Origin: Paracoccus solventivorans
GTDB lineage: Bacteria; Pseudomonadota; Alphaproteobacteria; Rhodobacterales; Rhodobacteraceae
DNA: 64,000 bases
Assembly (NCBI RefSeq): GCF_900142875.1
Contig: NZ_FRCK01000001.1
Span: 434,001 to 498,000, forward strand
Direction: 5' to 3'
This document shows positions 30,156-39,171 of the stretch, piece by piece. A program made the position numbers and the translations under genes. A model generated the notes under the pieces. That model searched no databases. It was not told where the DNA came from and saw only the letters and a program-made list of their open reading frames with translations. How positions within the stretch are numbered: the stretch's first letter is position 1; each line of letters starts with the position of its first letter.

Positions 30156-30808
30156 AAGTCGCCTTCCCCCTTGCCCCCGCCCCTTCGCCCGAGGCCGCCG
30201 AATCCGGCCGGCTGCTGTTCGCGGGCCCGGTCGATTTCATCAAGGGCGTGGTCGCGATGGAGGGGCTGCCCGACCCCGACCGCCCCGAGATCTGCTTTGC
30301 CGGCCGCTCGAACGTCGGGAAATCCAGTCTCATCAACGCGCTGACCGGGCGCAAGGGCATCGCGCGGGCCTCGAACACCCCGGGGCGCACGCAGGAACTG
30401 AACTTCTTTGCGCTGGGGGACCGCGCCTATCTGGTGGACCTGCCGGGCTATGGGTTCGCCAAGGCGCCGGTGGCGGTGGTGGCGAAATGGCAGGCCCTGC
30501 AGAAACGCTATCTGGCCGGGCGTCCGAACCTGCGGCGGGTGTTCGCGCTGATCGACGCGCGCCACGGCATCAAGCCGGTGGACCATGAAACCATGACCCT
30601 GCTGGACCGCTCGGCGGTGCCGTTCCAGGTGGTGGTGACCAAGGCCGACAAGATCGGCCCCGGCGCGCTGGACCGCACCCTGGCCCAGATTGAGGCCGAG
30701 CTGCAGAAACACCCCGCCGCCTTCCCCGAGCTGATCGTGACCTCGGCAGAAAAGGGCCACGGGATCGAGACCCTGCGCGCGGTGATCGACGCGCTGACGC
30801 GGGACTAG
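30152..30808 (+). CDS. engB: Ribosome biogenesis GTPase EngB/YsxC
   Basis: A 218-residue TRAFAC GTPase. G1 is 'GRSNVGKSS' (residues 51-59), G2 lies in 'SNTPGRTQ', G3 is 'DLPGYGFAK', and G4 is 'VTKADKIG'. The family takes part in late assembly of the large ribosomal subunit and is normally essential. It overlaps the MOSC gene by 4 bases, and its stop overlaps the stop of kpsM, which runs the other way. No terminator is visible at the junction. Confidence 0.95.
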   Translation: MKVAFPLAPAPSPEAAESGRLLFAGPVDFIKGVVAMEGLPDPDRPEICFAGRSNVGKSSLINALTGRKGIARASNTPGRTQELNFFALGDRAYLVDLPGYGFAKAPVAVVAKWQALQKRYLAGRPNLRRVFALIDARHGIKPVDHETMTLLDRSAVPFQVVVTKADKIGPGALDRTLAQIEAELQKHPAAFPELIVTSAEKGHGIETLRAVIDALTRD

Positions 30809-31653
30809 AGCTCCAGCAGGTCGCGATAGCGCCCTCGCAGCAGCAAAAGCCCCAGCAACAGCAGCCCCAGCGACAGCGCCGCCACATAGCCGGTGCTGAC
30901 GTAATCGGCCGGATAGATGCCGTAGACGCCGCGCCGCATCAGCCCGACCAGATGCAGCACCGGGTTCCACCACAGCAGCTCCTGCGCAGCGCGGGGCATC
31001 ACGTCGTAGGTGAAGAACACCCCCGACATCAGGAACAGCGGCCGGCTGAGGATCGACCAGGCCCGCTCCCACACCGGAAAGCGCATGGTGAGGAAACAGT
31101 TCATCGTGCCGACGCCCAGCCCCAGCAGCGCGGTCAGCGCCAGCGCCTGCACCACCACCGCCGCATCCATGACCAGCGCCAGCCCGAAACCCGCAGCGAT
31201 CCCCGCGACGACCAGCGTGAAGACCGCGACATGCAGCATGGTATTCAGGATCCACCGCGCCAGCAGCGCATCGACAAGGGTAACGGCCGGATAGGCCAGC
31301 AGCGGCCGGGAATAGCGCAGGCTTGCCGCGATCTTTCCGGCCAGGTCGTTGTACATTTGGAACACGATGTAGCCGGTTGCGTAGAACAGCGGAAAATTGC
31401 TGCCGAGCGGGGGCGAGCTTCGTCCCATCACCCCCTGAAAGATCAGCGTCAGCAGCGCGATGCCCAGAACCGGGTCGGCCAGCGCCCAGAGATACCCCCC
31501 GAAGGACCGGCCGTGGGTGGTGGCGATCTCGCGCAGGATCAGCGCCACGATGGTGCGCAGCATCCGCAGCAGCCCGTTCGCGGGCCTGCGCCGCTGGGGC
31601 ACGGGCGGAAGACGCGGGGGATCCGGGAAACTGTCGGGCATTTTATCGGCCAT
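30805..31653 (-). CDS. kpsM: Capsular polysaccharide ABC transporter permease (KpsM-like)
   Basis: A 282-residue ABC-2 permease with six hydrophobic segments between residues about 55 and 275, and an N-terminal proline-rich part. The segment 'LREIATTHGRSFGGYLWALADPVLGIALL' is characteristic of polysaccharide exporters of the KpsM/BexB/CtrC type. It exports capsule across the inner membrane together with KpsT and KpsE. It is divergent from kpsE with a 62-base gap, in contrast to the usual kpsMT-E order on one strand. The pair of divergent promoters may coordinate both halves. Confidence 0.82.
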   Translation of the reverse strand: MADKMPDSFPDPPRLPPVPQRRRPANGLLRMLRTIVALILREIATTHGRSFGGYLWALADPVLGIALLTLIFQGVMGRSSPPLGSNFPLFYATGYIVFQMYNDLAGKIAASLRYSRPLLAYPAVTLVDALLARWILNTMLHVAVFTLVVAGIAAGFGLALVMDAAVVVQALALTALLGLGVGTMNCFLTMRFPVWERAWSILSRPLFLMSGVFFTYDVMPRAAQELLWWNPVLHLVGLMRRGVYGIYPADYVSTGYVAALSLGLLLLGLLLLRGRYRDLLEL

Positions 31654-31715
31654 CTGGAGTTGCGGGCAGCACCGTGCCTACAACTGCCTGTAATTCATCA
31701 GCAACGAAAGCAAGA

Positions 31716-33086
31716 ATGGCCAGTGATCGCTCTTCCGCCGCATCCATGGCCGTAATTGCAACGGCGGGCCGGGGCATTGCGGCCGACGGCGCGACGCCCG
31801 CGCAGGCTGATGCCGCTGCCTTGGCAAGGTCGGAGGCAGCGCAAACTCCTGCGCGGCCGGCCCCGCAGCCCCGGCTGGTTCCAGCAGGCACAGGGCGGGT
31901 GCAGGCGTTTACCGCCGCGCAGCCGGCCGCTTTTCCTGCCCACATCCTTGCCCCGCCGGTCGCGCCGCCGGCGCCCTCGGCCCGGCCACGCGGTCGCCAC
32001 TGGGCCCTGCTGGCCAGCCTGCTGCTGCTGGTGGTCGTCCCCGCCGCGCTCTGGGCCGGCTATCTGTGGATCCGCGCCAGCGACCAGTTCACCTCGACCA
32101 TTGGCTTCTCGGTCCGGCGCGAGGAAGCGCCGCCCACCATGGACGTGTTCGGCGGCATGCTGGGCGGCAGGTTCTCGGGCACCGCCTCGGACACCGATAT
32201 CCTGTATGAATTCATCCGCTCGCCCGATCTGGTGCTGCGGATCGACCGCCAGCTGGACATCCGCGCGAAGTTTTCCCGCAACTGGCCGCAGGATTTCGCC
32301 TTTGCCTTCGACCCCTCGGGCACGATCGAGGACCTGACCGGCTACTGGCGGCGGCAGGTGCGGGTCCATTACGACGATTCGGCGGGCATCATCACCCTGC
32401 GGGTCAGCGCCTTCACCCCGCAGGACGCCAAGGCCATCGCCGAAGCGGTTTTCGCCGAAAGCGAGCGGGTGGTGAACGCGCTGTCCGAACAGGCCCGCGA
32501 CGACGCGACCCGCCACGCCAGCGCCGAGCTGGAAAAGACCCGCACCCTGCTGGCCGGGGCGCGGCAGGCGATGACCGGCTTCCGCATCCGCACCGGCATC
32601 GTGGACCCCACCGCCGAGCTGGAGGCGCAGGCGACCGTCACCACCGCGCTGCAGGCCCAGCTGGCCGAGGCCCGGGTCGCGCTGGACACGCTGCGCCGGA
32701 ACGCCCGCCCCGGCGACCACCGCATCACCCAGGCGGAACTGCGGATCGACTCCCTGCGCCACCAGATCGAACAGGAACGCGGCAGGTCCACGGGCATCGG
32801 CACCCAGGGCGATGGCTACGCCCAGCTGATTGCCGATTACGAGCAGCTGAAGGTCGACCTCGAGTTCGCCGAAAGCGCCTATCAGTCGGCGCGTACCGCG
32901 CATGAGGCCGCGCTGCAGACCGCGCAGCGGCAAAGCCGCTATCTGGCTGCCCATATCCTGCCGACGCTGGCCGAGCGGTCGTTGCTGCCGTCGCGGCCAT
33001 GGTTGCTGGCGCTGGGAACCGGGGTCCTGTTCGGGCTGTGGTCGATTCTTGCGCTTGCCTATTACAGCCTCCGCGACCGGCGATAG
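31716..33086 (+). CDS. kpsE: Capsule polysaccharide export protein, KpsE/CtrB-like
   Basis: A 456-residue inner membrane protein. It has an N-terminal cytosolic Ala/Pro-rich part (to about residue 85), a membrane helix (LLASLLLLVVVPAALWAGYLW), the polysaccharide co-polymerase style motif 'SDQFTSTIGFSVRREEAP', a long periplasmic coiled coil (VFAESERVVNALSEQARDDA and onward), and a second membrane helix at the C-terminus (LLALGTGVLFGLWSILALAYY). It links the ABC transporter to the outer membrane part. The start at 31716 is preferred; 31746 is possible. kpsT follows after 4 bases. Confidence 0.82.
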   Translation: MASDRSSAASMAVIATAGRGIAADGATPAQADAAALARSEAAQTPARPAPQPRLVPAGTGRVQAFTAAQPAAFPAHILAPPVAPPAPSARPRGRHWALLASLLLLVVVPAALWAGYLWIRASDQFTSTIGFSVRREEAPPTMDVFGGMLGGRFSGTASDTDILYEFIRSPDLVLRIDRQLDIRAKFSRNWPQDFAFAFDPSGTIEDLTGYWRRQVRVHYDDSAGIITLRVSAFTPQDAKAIAEAVFAESERVVNALSEQARDDATRHASAELEKTRTLLAGARQAMTGFRIRTGIVDPTAELEAQATVTTALQAQLAEARVALDTLRRNARPGDHRITQAELRIDSLRHQIEQERGRSTGIGTQGDGYAQLIADYEQLKVDLEFAESAYQSARTAHEAALQTAQRQSRYLAAHILPTLAERSLLPSRPWLLALGTGVLFGLWSILALAYYSLRDRR

Positions 33087-33090
33087 CGCC

Positions 33091-33765
33091 ATGATCCGGC
33101 TGGAGGAGCTCAGCAAGTCCTATGCAGGCGGAGGGCGGCGCCGGCCGATCCTCGACCGGGTGAGCGCGGTGTTTCCCACCGGCGCCTCGGTCGCATTGCT
33201 GGGCCGCAACGGCGCGGGAAAATCCACGCTGCTGCGGATGATCGCCGGTACCGCGCGACCTGATTCAGGGCGAATCGTTGCAGATGGCACGATCTCGTGG
33301 TCGGTGGGGTTCGCCGGCAGCTTCCACCCCGACCTGACCGGGGCGCAGAATGTCCGCTTCGTCGCCCGCATCTACGGCGTCGATACCGACGCGCTGGTCG
33401 CCTATGTCGCGGATTTCGCGCAGTTGGGCGACAGCTATCACCTGCCCTTCGGCAGCTATTCCTCGGGGATGCGGTCGCGGCTGGCGATGGGATGCAGCAT
33501 GGGCATCGACTTCGACATCTATCTGGTGGACGAGGTGACCAGCGTCGGCGATGCCGAGTTCCGCGAGACATCGCAGCGCGTCTTTGCCGAGCGGATGCAG
33601 CGGGCATCCTCGGTCGTGGTCAGCCACTCGATGCCGCTGGTCCGGCGGCTGTGCAACATGGGCGCCGTGCTGGACCGGGGCCGGCTGCTGGTGTTCGACC
33701 GGATCGAGGACGCCATCGCCTGCCATGAATATCTGATGGGCACGCCCGACAACGTGGGGGACTAG
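33091..33765 (+). CDS. kpsT: Capsular polysaccharide ABC transporter ATPase (KpsT-like)
   Basis: A 224-residue ABC ATPase. Walker A is 'GRNGAGKST' (38-46), the signature region is 'FGSYSSGMRSRLAMG', Walker B is 'DIYLVDEV', and the switch His is in 'VVVSHS'. The signature 'YSSGM' rather than LSGGQ is characteristic of KpsT and related exporters such as BexA and CtrD. It drives capsule export with KpsM. The start at 33091 follows kpsE by 4 bases. No KpsD, KpsC or KpsS gene is present in the window, so the outer membrane and lipid-linker parts must be elsewhere. Confidence 0.85.
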   Translation: MIRLEELSKSYAGGGRRRPILDRVSAVFPTGASVALLGRNGAGKSTLLRMIAGTARPDSGRIVADGTISWSVGFAGSFHPDLTGAQNVRFVARIYGVDTDALVAYVADFAQLGDSYHLPFGSYSSGMRSRLAMGCSMGIDFDIYLVDEVTSVGDAEFRETSQRVFAERMQRASSVVVSHSMPLVRRLCNMGAVLDRGRLLVFDRIEDAIACHEYLMGTPDNVGD

Positions 33766-33770
33766 CGCCC

Positions 33771-35141
33771 TTACCCCGTCAGCAGTGCCGAGATCTCGGC
33801 CACCTTTGCCGCCACCAGCCCCGCATCGCCGCGGCTTTCGACGTTCAGCCGCACCACCGGCTCTGTGTTCGAGCGGCGCAGGTTGAAGCGCCACTGTGGA
33901 AATTCCAGGCTGATCCCGTCGGTGTCGTCGCGCGACAGCGCCGCGCCCTCCATCGCCGCCAGTACCCGCGCCAGCGCCGCGTCGGGGTCCGACAGGCGGA
34001 AATTGATCTCTCCCGACGAGGGATAGGCCGCCATCCGCTCGCCCACCAGCTGCGACAGCGGCTGGCGCTTGCGGCTCATTAGCCCGGCGACCAGCAGCCA
34101 GGGGATCATGCCGCTGTCGGCATGGGCGAAGTCGCGGAAATAATGATGCGCCGACATCTCGCCGCCATAGATTGCGCCCGATTCGCGCATCACCTGCTTG
34201 ACGAAGGCGTGGCCGGTGCGGGATTGCACCGCGCGGCCCCCGGCCTGCACGATCACCTCGCGCGTGTTCAGCACCACGCGGGGGTCATGGACGATCTTTT
34301 CGCCGGGGTGGCCTTCCAGGAACGCGGCGGCGAGCAGCCCCACCACATATTCGCCGGGCACGAAGCGGCCGGTCTCGTCGAACAGGAAGCAGCGGTCGAA
34401 ATCGCCGTCCCAGGCGACGCCCAGATCGGCGCCATGCGCCACCACCGCATCGCCGGTCTGCGGCTGGTTTTCCGGCAGCAGCGGGTTGGGGATGCCGTGC
34501 GGAAAGCTCGGATCGGGGGCATGGTGCAGCCGCACCACCTCGAGCCGTGCCCCGCGGCGTTCCAACTCCGCGACGATGGCGTCGAAGGCCGGGCCGGCGA
34601 CGCCATTGCCGGCATTCACCAGCAGCTTCAGCGGCCCCAGCCGTGCCGCGTCGACGAAATCGCAGACCTTGCGAGCATAATCCTTGCGCACCGCAGTGGC
34701 ATCCGTCACCCAGCCGGGCGCGGCTTCCGGGAACTCGCCCCTCTCGGCCAGCGCCTGCAGCTCGGCCAGCTCGGTCACCGGGTCCAGCGGCGCGGCCCAG
34801 CGGCCGACCAGCTTCATCCCGTTGTAATCAATGGGATTGTGCGAGGCGGTGACCTCGATCCCGCCATCGGCGCCCAGGTGGTCGGTGGCGAAATACATCT
34901 CTTCGGTGCCGGCCAGCCCGATGTCCAGAACCTCGACCCCGCCCTCGACCAGCCCGCGGATCAGCGCCGCCGCCAGCGCGGGCGAGCTGGCGCGCCCGTC
35001 GCGGCCGACCACCACCCGCCGCGTGCCCCGTCGGGCGGCAAAGGCGCGGCCGACGCGCCAGGCGACATCCTCGTCCAGATCCTCGCCCAGCCTGCCGCGC
35101 AGGTCATAGGCCTTGAAGCAGGTGATCTTGCGCATGGTCAT
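33771..35141 (-). CDS. Phosphomannomutase / phosphoglucomutase
   Basis: A 456-residue phosphohexomutase. The start at 35141 (MTMRKITCFKAYDLRG) fits the family; longer readings are antisense to the next gene. The phosphoserine is Ser100 in 'TASHNPIDYNGMK', the metal loop is 'DGDFDRCFLFDE', and the sugar-binding part has 'GEMSAHHYFRDF'. It converts mannose-6-phosphate or glucose-6-phosphate to the 1-phosphate for nucleotide-sugar synthesis, which fits the nearby capsule export genes and the UDP-sugar genes at the right edge. It is convergent with kpsT (5-base gap). Confidence 0.88.
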   Translation of the reverse strand: MTMRKITCFKAYDLRGRLGEDLDEDVAWRVGRAFAARRGTRRVVVGRDGRASSPALAAALIRGLVEGGVEVLDIGLAGTEEMYFATDHLGADGGIEVTASHNPIDYNGMKLVGRWAAPLDPVTELAELQALAERGEFPEAAPGWVTDATAVRKDYARKVCDFVDAARLGPLKLLVNAGNGVAGPAFDAIVAELERRGARLEVVRLHHAPDPSFPHGIPNPLLPENQPQTGDAVVAHGADLGVAWDGDFDRCFLFDETGRFVPGEYVVGLLAAAFLEGHPGEKIVHDPRVVLNTREVIVQAGGRAVQSRTGHAFVKQVMRESGAIYGGEMSAHHYFRDFAHADSGMIPWLLVAGLMSRKRQPLSQLVGERMAAYPSSGEINFRLSDPDAALARVLAAMEGAALSRDDTDGISLEFPQWRFNLRRSNTEPVVRLNVESRGDAGLVAAKVAEISALLTG

Positions 35142-35271
35142 GGCGGCCTCCGGGTCCGGTTGCGGCGAAACTGCCCAAGCGCGGCGCAAGGCGCAAGCCG
35201 TCCGACTTTGGCCGGGGCTGACCTTGGCGTGCACCCGCGCTAGTGCTGGGCAAACAACTGCCGGAACCGCC

Positions 35272-35676
35272 ATGACCGCCCAGACCAAAGCCCTGATCGC
35301 CGCCTATTACGACGCCTTCAACCGCGGCGACACCGACGCGATGGAGGCGATGCTGCACGAGGATTTCGAACATCACGTCAACGAAGGCGGGGTGCGGCGC
35401 GGCAAGCAGGGCTTTGCCGCGTTCAACCGCCACATGAGCGAGACCTATCGCGAGACCCTGACCGAAATGGTGGTGATGGCCAGCGACGACGGCAGCCGCG
35501 GCGCGGCCGAGTTCGTGGTGAACGGAACCTATCTGAAAACCGACCCCGGCCTGCCCGAGGCGCGCGGGCAAAGCTACCGGCTGCCGGCGGGGGCGTTCTT
35601 CGCGATCAGGGACGGGCAGATCGCGCGGGTGACCACCTATTACAACCTCGCCGACTGGATCCGGCAGATCTCGTGA
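35272..35676 (+). CDS. SnoaL-like / NTF2-fold protein
   Basis: A 134-residue protein of the cone-shaped NTF2-like fold. The pattern 'LIAAYYDAFNRGDTDAMEAML' then 'DFEHHVNEGGVRRGKQGFAAFN' matches ketosteroid isomerase-related and SnoaL-like polyketide cyclase families. The strands 'AEFVVNGTYL' and 'AGAFFAIRDGQIARVTTYYNL' close the barrel. Substrate unknown; many such proteins are small-molecule binding rather than catalytic. It overlaps the next gene by 4 bases, forming an operon with an acetyltransferase and a nitrilase-like enzyme. Confidence 0.8.
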   Translation: MTAQTKALIAAYYDAFNRGDTDAMEAMLHEDFEHHVNEGGVRRGKQGFAAFNRHMSETYRETLTEMVVMASDDGSRGAAEFVVNGTYLKTDPGLPEARGQSYRLPAGAFFAIRDGQIARVTTYYNLADWIRQIS

Positions 35677-36254
35677 TCACGACACGGATCCTGACCGGGG
35701 ACGGGCTGACCGCCGCGCTGGGGGAACTGGCGCGGCTGCGGATCGCGGTGTTCCGCGACTGGCCCTATCTCTATGACGGCGACGAGGCGTATGAGCGCGA
35801 ATATCTGCGCGCCTATGCGGCCCCCGGCGCCGTGGTGGTGGCCGCGATGGACGGCGACCGCATGGTCGGCGCCGCCACCGGCGCCCCGATGGAACACCAC
35901 GCCGGCGATTTCGCCGCCGCATTCGCCGGGCGCCCCGAGGCGCTGGAAGATATCTTCTATTGCGCCGAATCGGTGCTGCTGCCGGAATATCGCGGCCATG
36001 GGCTGGGCCATGCGTTCTTCGACGGGCGCGAGGCGCAGGGCCGCGCGCTGGGGCGGCGCTGGTCGGCGTTCTGCTCGGTGGTCCGGCCCGACGACCACCC
36101 CGCCCGGCCTGCCGGTTACCGCCCGCTGGACGGGTTCTGGCGCAAGCGCGGCTATGCGCCGCTGCCGGGCGTCACCGCGCAATTCCGCTGGCGCGACCTG
36201 GGCGAGGCCGAGGAAACCGCCAAGCCCCTGCAATTCTGGATCAAGCCGCTATGA
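35673..36254 (+). CDS. GNAT family N-acetyltransferase
   Basis: A 193-residue protein read from the GTG at 35673. The acetyl-CoA binding motif of GNAT proteins appears as 'YCAESVLLPEYRGHGLGHAFFDGREAQGRALG' (R-G-x-G-x pattern), preceded by strand 'AVVVAAMDGDRMVGAATGAP'. The acceptor is unknown. It sits between the NTF2-like gene and the nitrilase gene with overlaps on both sides, so the three are co-expressed; the same trio appears to be a small metabolic unit, but its pathway is not evident. Confidence 0.8.
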   Translation: MITTRILTGDGLTAALGELARLRIAVFRDWPYLYDGDEAYEREYLRAYAAPGAVVVAAMDGDRMVGAATGAPMEHHAGDFAAAFAGRPEALEDIFYCAESVLLPEYRGHGLGHAFFDGREAQGRALGRRWSAFCSVVRPDDHPARPAGYRPLDGFWRKRGYAPLPGVTAQFRWRDLGEAEETAKPLQFWIKPL

Positions 36255-37123
36255 GCCGTCCCGTCCGCATCGCCGCCGCGGCTTATCCGTTCGACTGGTT
36301 CGACGATCTCGCCGCCTACGAGGCCAAGATTTCGGCCTGGGTCGCCAAGGCCGCCGACTGCGACCTGCTGGTGTTTCCCGAATACGGCGCGATGGAGCTG
36401 GCGAGCCTTGGCGGGCCCGAGATCGCCTGCGATCTCGAATCCAGCCTGCATGAGGTCGCCCGCCATCACGCCGCCCGCGATGCCCTGCACGCGCGGCTGG
36501 CGGCCGAACATCGCTGCCATATCCTCGCCGCCTCGGGGCCGGCATTTCCGCAGCCGGGGACTAGGCCGGTGAACCGGGCGGTGCTGTTCGGGCCGCAGGG
36601 GCGGATCGGGCATCAGGACAAGCAGATCATGACGCGGTTCGAGCGCGAATCCTGGGGCGTGGCCGCCGCGCCGGGGCTGCGGGTGTTCGACACGCCCGTC
36701 GGCCGCATCGGCATCACCATCTGCTACGACAGCGAGTTCCCCTTGCTCGCCCGCCGGCTGGCCGAGGCGGGGGCCGAGATCATCCTGACCCCCAGCTGCA
36801 CCGACAGCGTGGCGGGGTTCATGCGGGTGCGCATCGGCTGCATGGCGCGGGCGCTGGAAAACCAATGCGTGGTGGTGCAGGCGCCGACGGTGGGCGACTG
36901 CGCCTGGAACCCGGCCATCGACGAAAACCGCGGCCGCGCCGCGATCTATGCGCCCCCGGACGGGATGTGGCCCGAAACCGGGGTGGTGGCCGAGGGCGCG
37001 ATGGACCGGCCCGGCTGGGTCAAGGCGGAAATCGACCTGGACCGCATCGCCGAAAGCCGGCAGCGCGGGCAGGTGCTGCCGTGGCTGCACTGGCCGGAAA
37101 GCGCGGCCTCGCCGCTGGATTAA
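36251..37123 (+). CDS. Carbon-nitrogen hydrolase (nitrilase superfamily)
   Basis: A 290-residue amidohydrolase of the nitrilase superfamily. The catalytic Glu is Glu44 ([12 protein letters not shown]), the Lys is in '[12 protein letters not shown]', and the Cys is in '[17 protein letters not shown]'. It hydrolyses an amide or a nitrile; omega-amidase or an N-carbamoyl hydrolase are typical for this kind of length. I took the ATG at 36251, which overlaps the acetyltransferase gene by 4 bases, rather than upstream starts in the same frame. It converges with ttcA with overlapping stops. Confidence 0.86.
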   Translation: MSRPVRIAAAAYPFDWFDDLAAYEAKISAWVAKAADCDLLVFPEYGAMELASLGGPEIACDLESSLHEVARHHAARDALHARLAAEHRCHILAASGPAFPQPGTRPVNRAVLFGPQGRIGHQDKQIMTRFERESWGVAAAPGLRVFDTPVGRIGITICYDSEFPLLARRLAEAGAEIILTPSCTDSVAGFMRVRIGCMARALENQCVVVQAPTVGDCAWNPAIDENRGRAAIYAPPDGMWPETGVVAEGAMDRPGWVKAEIDLDRIAESRQRGQVLPWLHWPESAASPLD

Positions 37124-38016
37124 CGCAGTCGCGGCGGGGCGTCGGGCGTATCTTTCGGCGCCGCTGTCCCCGGCGCCAGCGCCGAGAAATCGAACAGCGC
37201 CGGATCCGGCAGATGCGAGGGGCGCACATTGGTCAGCGCCCGGAACATCACCTGGCGGCGGCCGGGGCTGCGCGCTTCCCATTCGTCCAGCAGCTTCTTC
37301 ACCTGCATCCGCTGCAACCCGTCCTGGCTGCCGCAGAGGTCACAGGGAATCACCGGATAATTCATCGCCCGGGCAAAGCGCTCGCAATCGGCCTCGGCCA
37401 CGAAGGCCAGCGGCCGCAGCACGTTCAGATCGCCCTCTTCGTTCAGCAGCTTGGGCGGCATCGAGGCCAGCCTGCCGCCGTGGAACAGGTTCATGAAAAA
37501 AGTTTCCAGAATGTCGTCGCGGTGATGCCCCAGCACCACGGCGCTGCATCCTTCCTCGCGCGCGATGCGATACAGATTGCCGCGCCGCAGCCGCGAACAC
37601 AGGCTGCAATAGGTCCGCCCCTCGGGGACCTTGGCCTTCACCACCGAATAGGTGTCCTGATACTCGATCCGGTGCGGCACGCCCCGGTCCGCCAGAAACT
37701 CGGGCAGCACCGTGGCGGGGAAGCCCGGCTGGCCCTGATCGAGGTTGCAGGCCAGCAGCTCGACCGGCAGCAGCCCGCGCCATTTCAGTTCATGCAGCAC
37801 GGCCAGCAGCGTATAGCTGTCCTTGCCGCCCGACAGGCAGACCAGCCAGCGGTCGCCGGGGGTGACCATGTGATAGGTCTCGATCGCGGCGCGGGTTTCG
37901 CGCACCAGCCGCTTGCGCAGTTTGCGGAACTCGGTCGACGAGGGCGCGCCGCGGAACAGCGGGTGGATCTCGGTCTCGTCCGCGGAATCGGGCGTGTCGG
38001 CGGCGTCGTCCAGCAT
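37120..38016 (-). CDS. ttcA: tRNA 2-thiocytidine(32) synthetase TtcA
   Basis: A 298-residue PP-loop ATPase. The PP-loop is '[11 protein letters not shown]' (residues 61-71), and the two cysteine pairs that hold the iron-sulfur cluster are '[11 protein letters not shown]' and '[10 protein letters not shown]'. It thiolates C32 in certain tRNAs. The length is normal. It is followed on the same strand, in transcription order, after yidD, so the minus-strand group is rpmH-rnpA-yidD-ttcA. Its stop overlaps that of the nitrilase-like gene. Confidence 0.94.
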   Translation of the reverse strand: MLDDAADTPDSADETEIHPLFRGAPSSTEFRKLRKRLVRETRAAIETYHMVTPGDRWLVCLSGGKDSYTLLAVLHELKWRGLLPVELLACNLDQGQPGFPATVLPEFLADRGVPHRIEYQDTYSVVKAKVPEGRTYCSLCSRLRRGNLYRIAREEGCSAVVLGHHRDDILETFFMNLFHGGRLASMPPKLLNEEGDLNVLRPLAFVAEADCERFARAMNYPVIPCDLCGSQDGLQRMQVKKLLDEWEARSPGRRQVMFRALTNVRPSHLPDPALFDFSALAPGTAAPKDTPDAPPRLR

Positions 38017-38047
38017 CAGGCGGCCCTCGGGCGGTTGGGGTCAGGGG

Positions 38048-38287
38048 TCATCGGCACTTGTCGCGCGGCGGCGGCACCGGGTCGTAGCCCGACCCGCCCA
38101 GCGGGTGACAGCGCCCGATTCGCCGCAGCGTCAGCCAGCTGCCGCGAACGGCGCCGTGACGTTCCAGCGCCTCGAGCGCATAGGCCGAGCAGGTGGGCTG
38201 ATAGCGGCAGCCATGCCCCACCCAGGGGCTGAGCAGCAGCCGATAAGCGCGCACCGGCAGCGCGACGAGATGGGCCAGCGGGGTCAT
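38048..38287 (-). CDS. yidD: Membrane protein insertion efficiency factor YidD
   Basis: A 79-residue YidD. The family signature is complete: '[31 protein letters not shown]' with its cysteines, then '[24 protein letters not shown]'. The N-terminal amphipathic helix attaches it to the inner membrane face, where it helps YidC-dependent insertion. It overlaps rnpA by 4 bases on the minus strand. Confidence 0.95.
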   Translation of the reverse strand: MTPLAHLVALPVRAYRLLLSPWVGHGCRYQPTCSAYALEALERHGAVRGSWLTLRRIGRCHPLGGSGYDPVPPPRDKCR

Positions 38288-38709
38288 GGCTTGCCTCCCG
38301 AGGGACCCTTGCCGCGGCGGCGGGGGGCCGGATCGGGGCGCGCCGCATCGGCATGGCGCGGCGGCGGCGCCGCGTGAACCCGCGACAGCGCGGTTTCCAG
38401 ATCGGACAGCATGGCGGCGAAATCGCGGGTCGCGGTGGCGTCGGGGCGGCCGACCAGCACATAGTCCCAGCCCCCCTGCCCCCGCGCGGGAATCACCTGC
38501 CGCGCCAATTCCCGCAGCCGGCGCTTGGCGCGGTTGCGGGCGACGGCATTGCCCAGTTTCTTGGAACAGGTATAGCCGACCCGGATCGCCTGCGGGGCGA
38601 CCGGCTCGGCCGGATCGCGGCGGCGGGCCTGCAGCAGAAAACCCGCCGTTCCCTGACGGCGGGCCGAGGCCGCGCGCAGAAAATCGGCGCGGCGGGTCAA
38701 GGTGGTCAT
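38284..38709 (-). CDS. rnpA: Ribonuclease P protein component
   Basis: A 141-residue RnpA. The conserved '[13 protein letters not shown]' motif is present as '[16 protein letters not shown]', preceded by '[15 protein letters not shown]'. The protein helps the RNA part of RNase P to mature tRNA 5' ends. Two starts are plausible: [11 protein letters not shown] at 38709 (chosen, as the family starts near 'LTRRADF') and an upstream ATG at 38766 that would add about 19 residues. It lies between rpmH and yidD in the classical order. Confidence 0.93.
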   Translation of the reverse strand: MTTLTRRADFLRAASARRQGTAGFLLQARRRDPAEPVAPQAIRVGYTCSKKLGNAVARNRAKRRLRELARQVIPARGQGGWDYVLVGRPDATATRDFAAMLSDLETALSRVHAAPPPRHADAARPDPAPRRRGKGPSGGKP

Positions 38710-38774
38710 GGCCGGAACACGGGCCGCATCGCCGCCGGGGGCGTCCGCGGTCAGCGCCTCGGCCATCGGCCGTG

Positions 38775-38909
38775 TCAGGCCGACAGGACCTTGCGGCCCT
38801 TGGCGCGGCGGGCGTTCAGAACCCGACGGCCGCCCTTGGTGGCCATGCGGGCGCGGAAACCGTGCCGGCGCGCGCGAACCAGGTTCGACGGCTGGAAGGT
38901 GCGTTTCAT
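38775..38909 (-). CDS. rpmH: Ribosomal protein bL34
   Basis: A 44-residue protein with the invariant L34 sequence: [20 protein letters not shown], then '[19 protein letters not shown]'. It is part of the large subunit. It starts the minus-strand group rpmH-rnpA-yidD-ttcA. A 262-base gap separates it from the divergent histidine kinase gene; its promoter must lie there. Confidence 0.97.
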   Translation of the reverse strand: MKRTFQPSNLVRARRHGFRARMATKGGRRVLNARRAKGRKVLSA

Positions 38910-39077
38910 CGTCGTAGCTCCAACAGCTGGGGCGCGCAGGGTATGGGCCAATGGCCCACGCAAACACGCCGGGAATGCGAAGCCCGCCAAATAGGGCCAG
39001 CCCGCGCCCAAGTCAACCACATCGGCGAGCTTTCGCCATATTTCCGCCACCCATCTTCCGCCGCGGCGTCCATCTTG

Positions 39078-39103
39078 GGAACCGCGCGCCGATCACATAT
39101 GTT
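39078..39103 (+). promoter_or_regulatory. EcfG-type promoter candidate before the histidine kinase gene
   Basis: GGAAC (39078-39082), 17 bases, then TGTT (39100-39103). The general stress sigma factor of Alphaproteobacteria uses GGAAC-N16/17-CGTT, so one base differs. The kinase start is 69 bases downstream. Confidence 0.3.
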
Positions 39104-39171
39104 TGATGCGCAGGCTCGCCACGCGCCCGGGCAATTGCCGGCGGATGCGCAGTGCGACGATACAGGACGAC

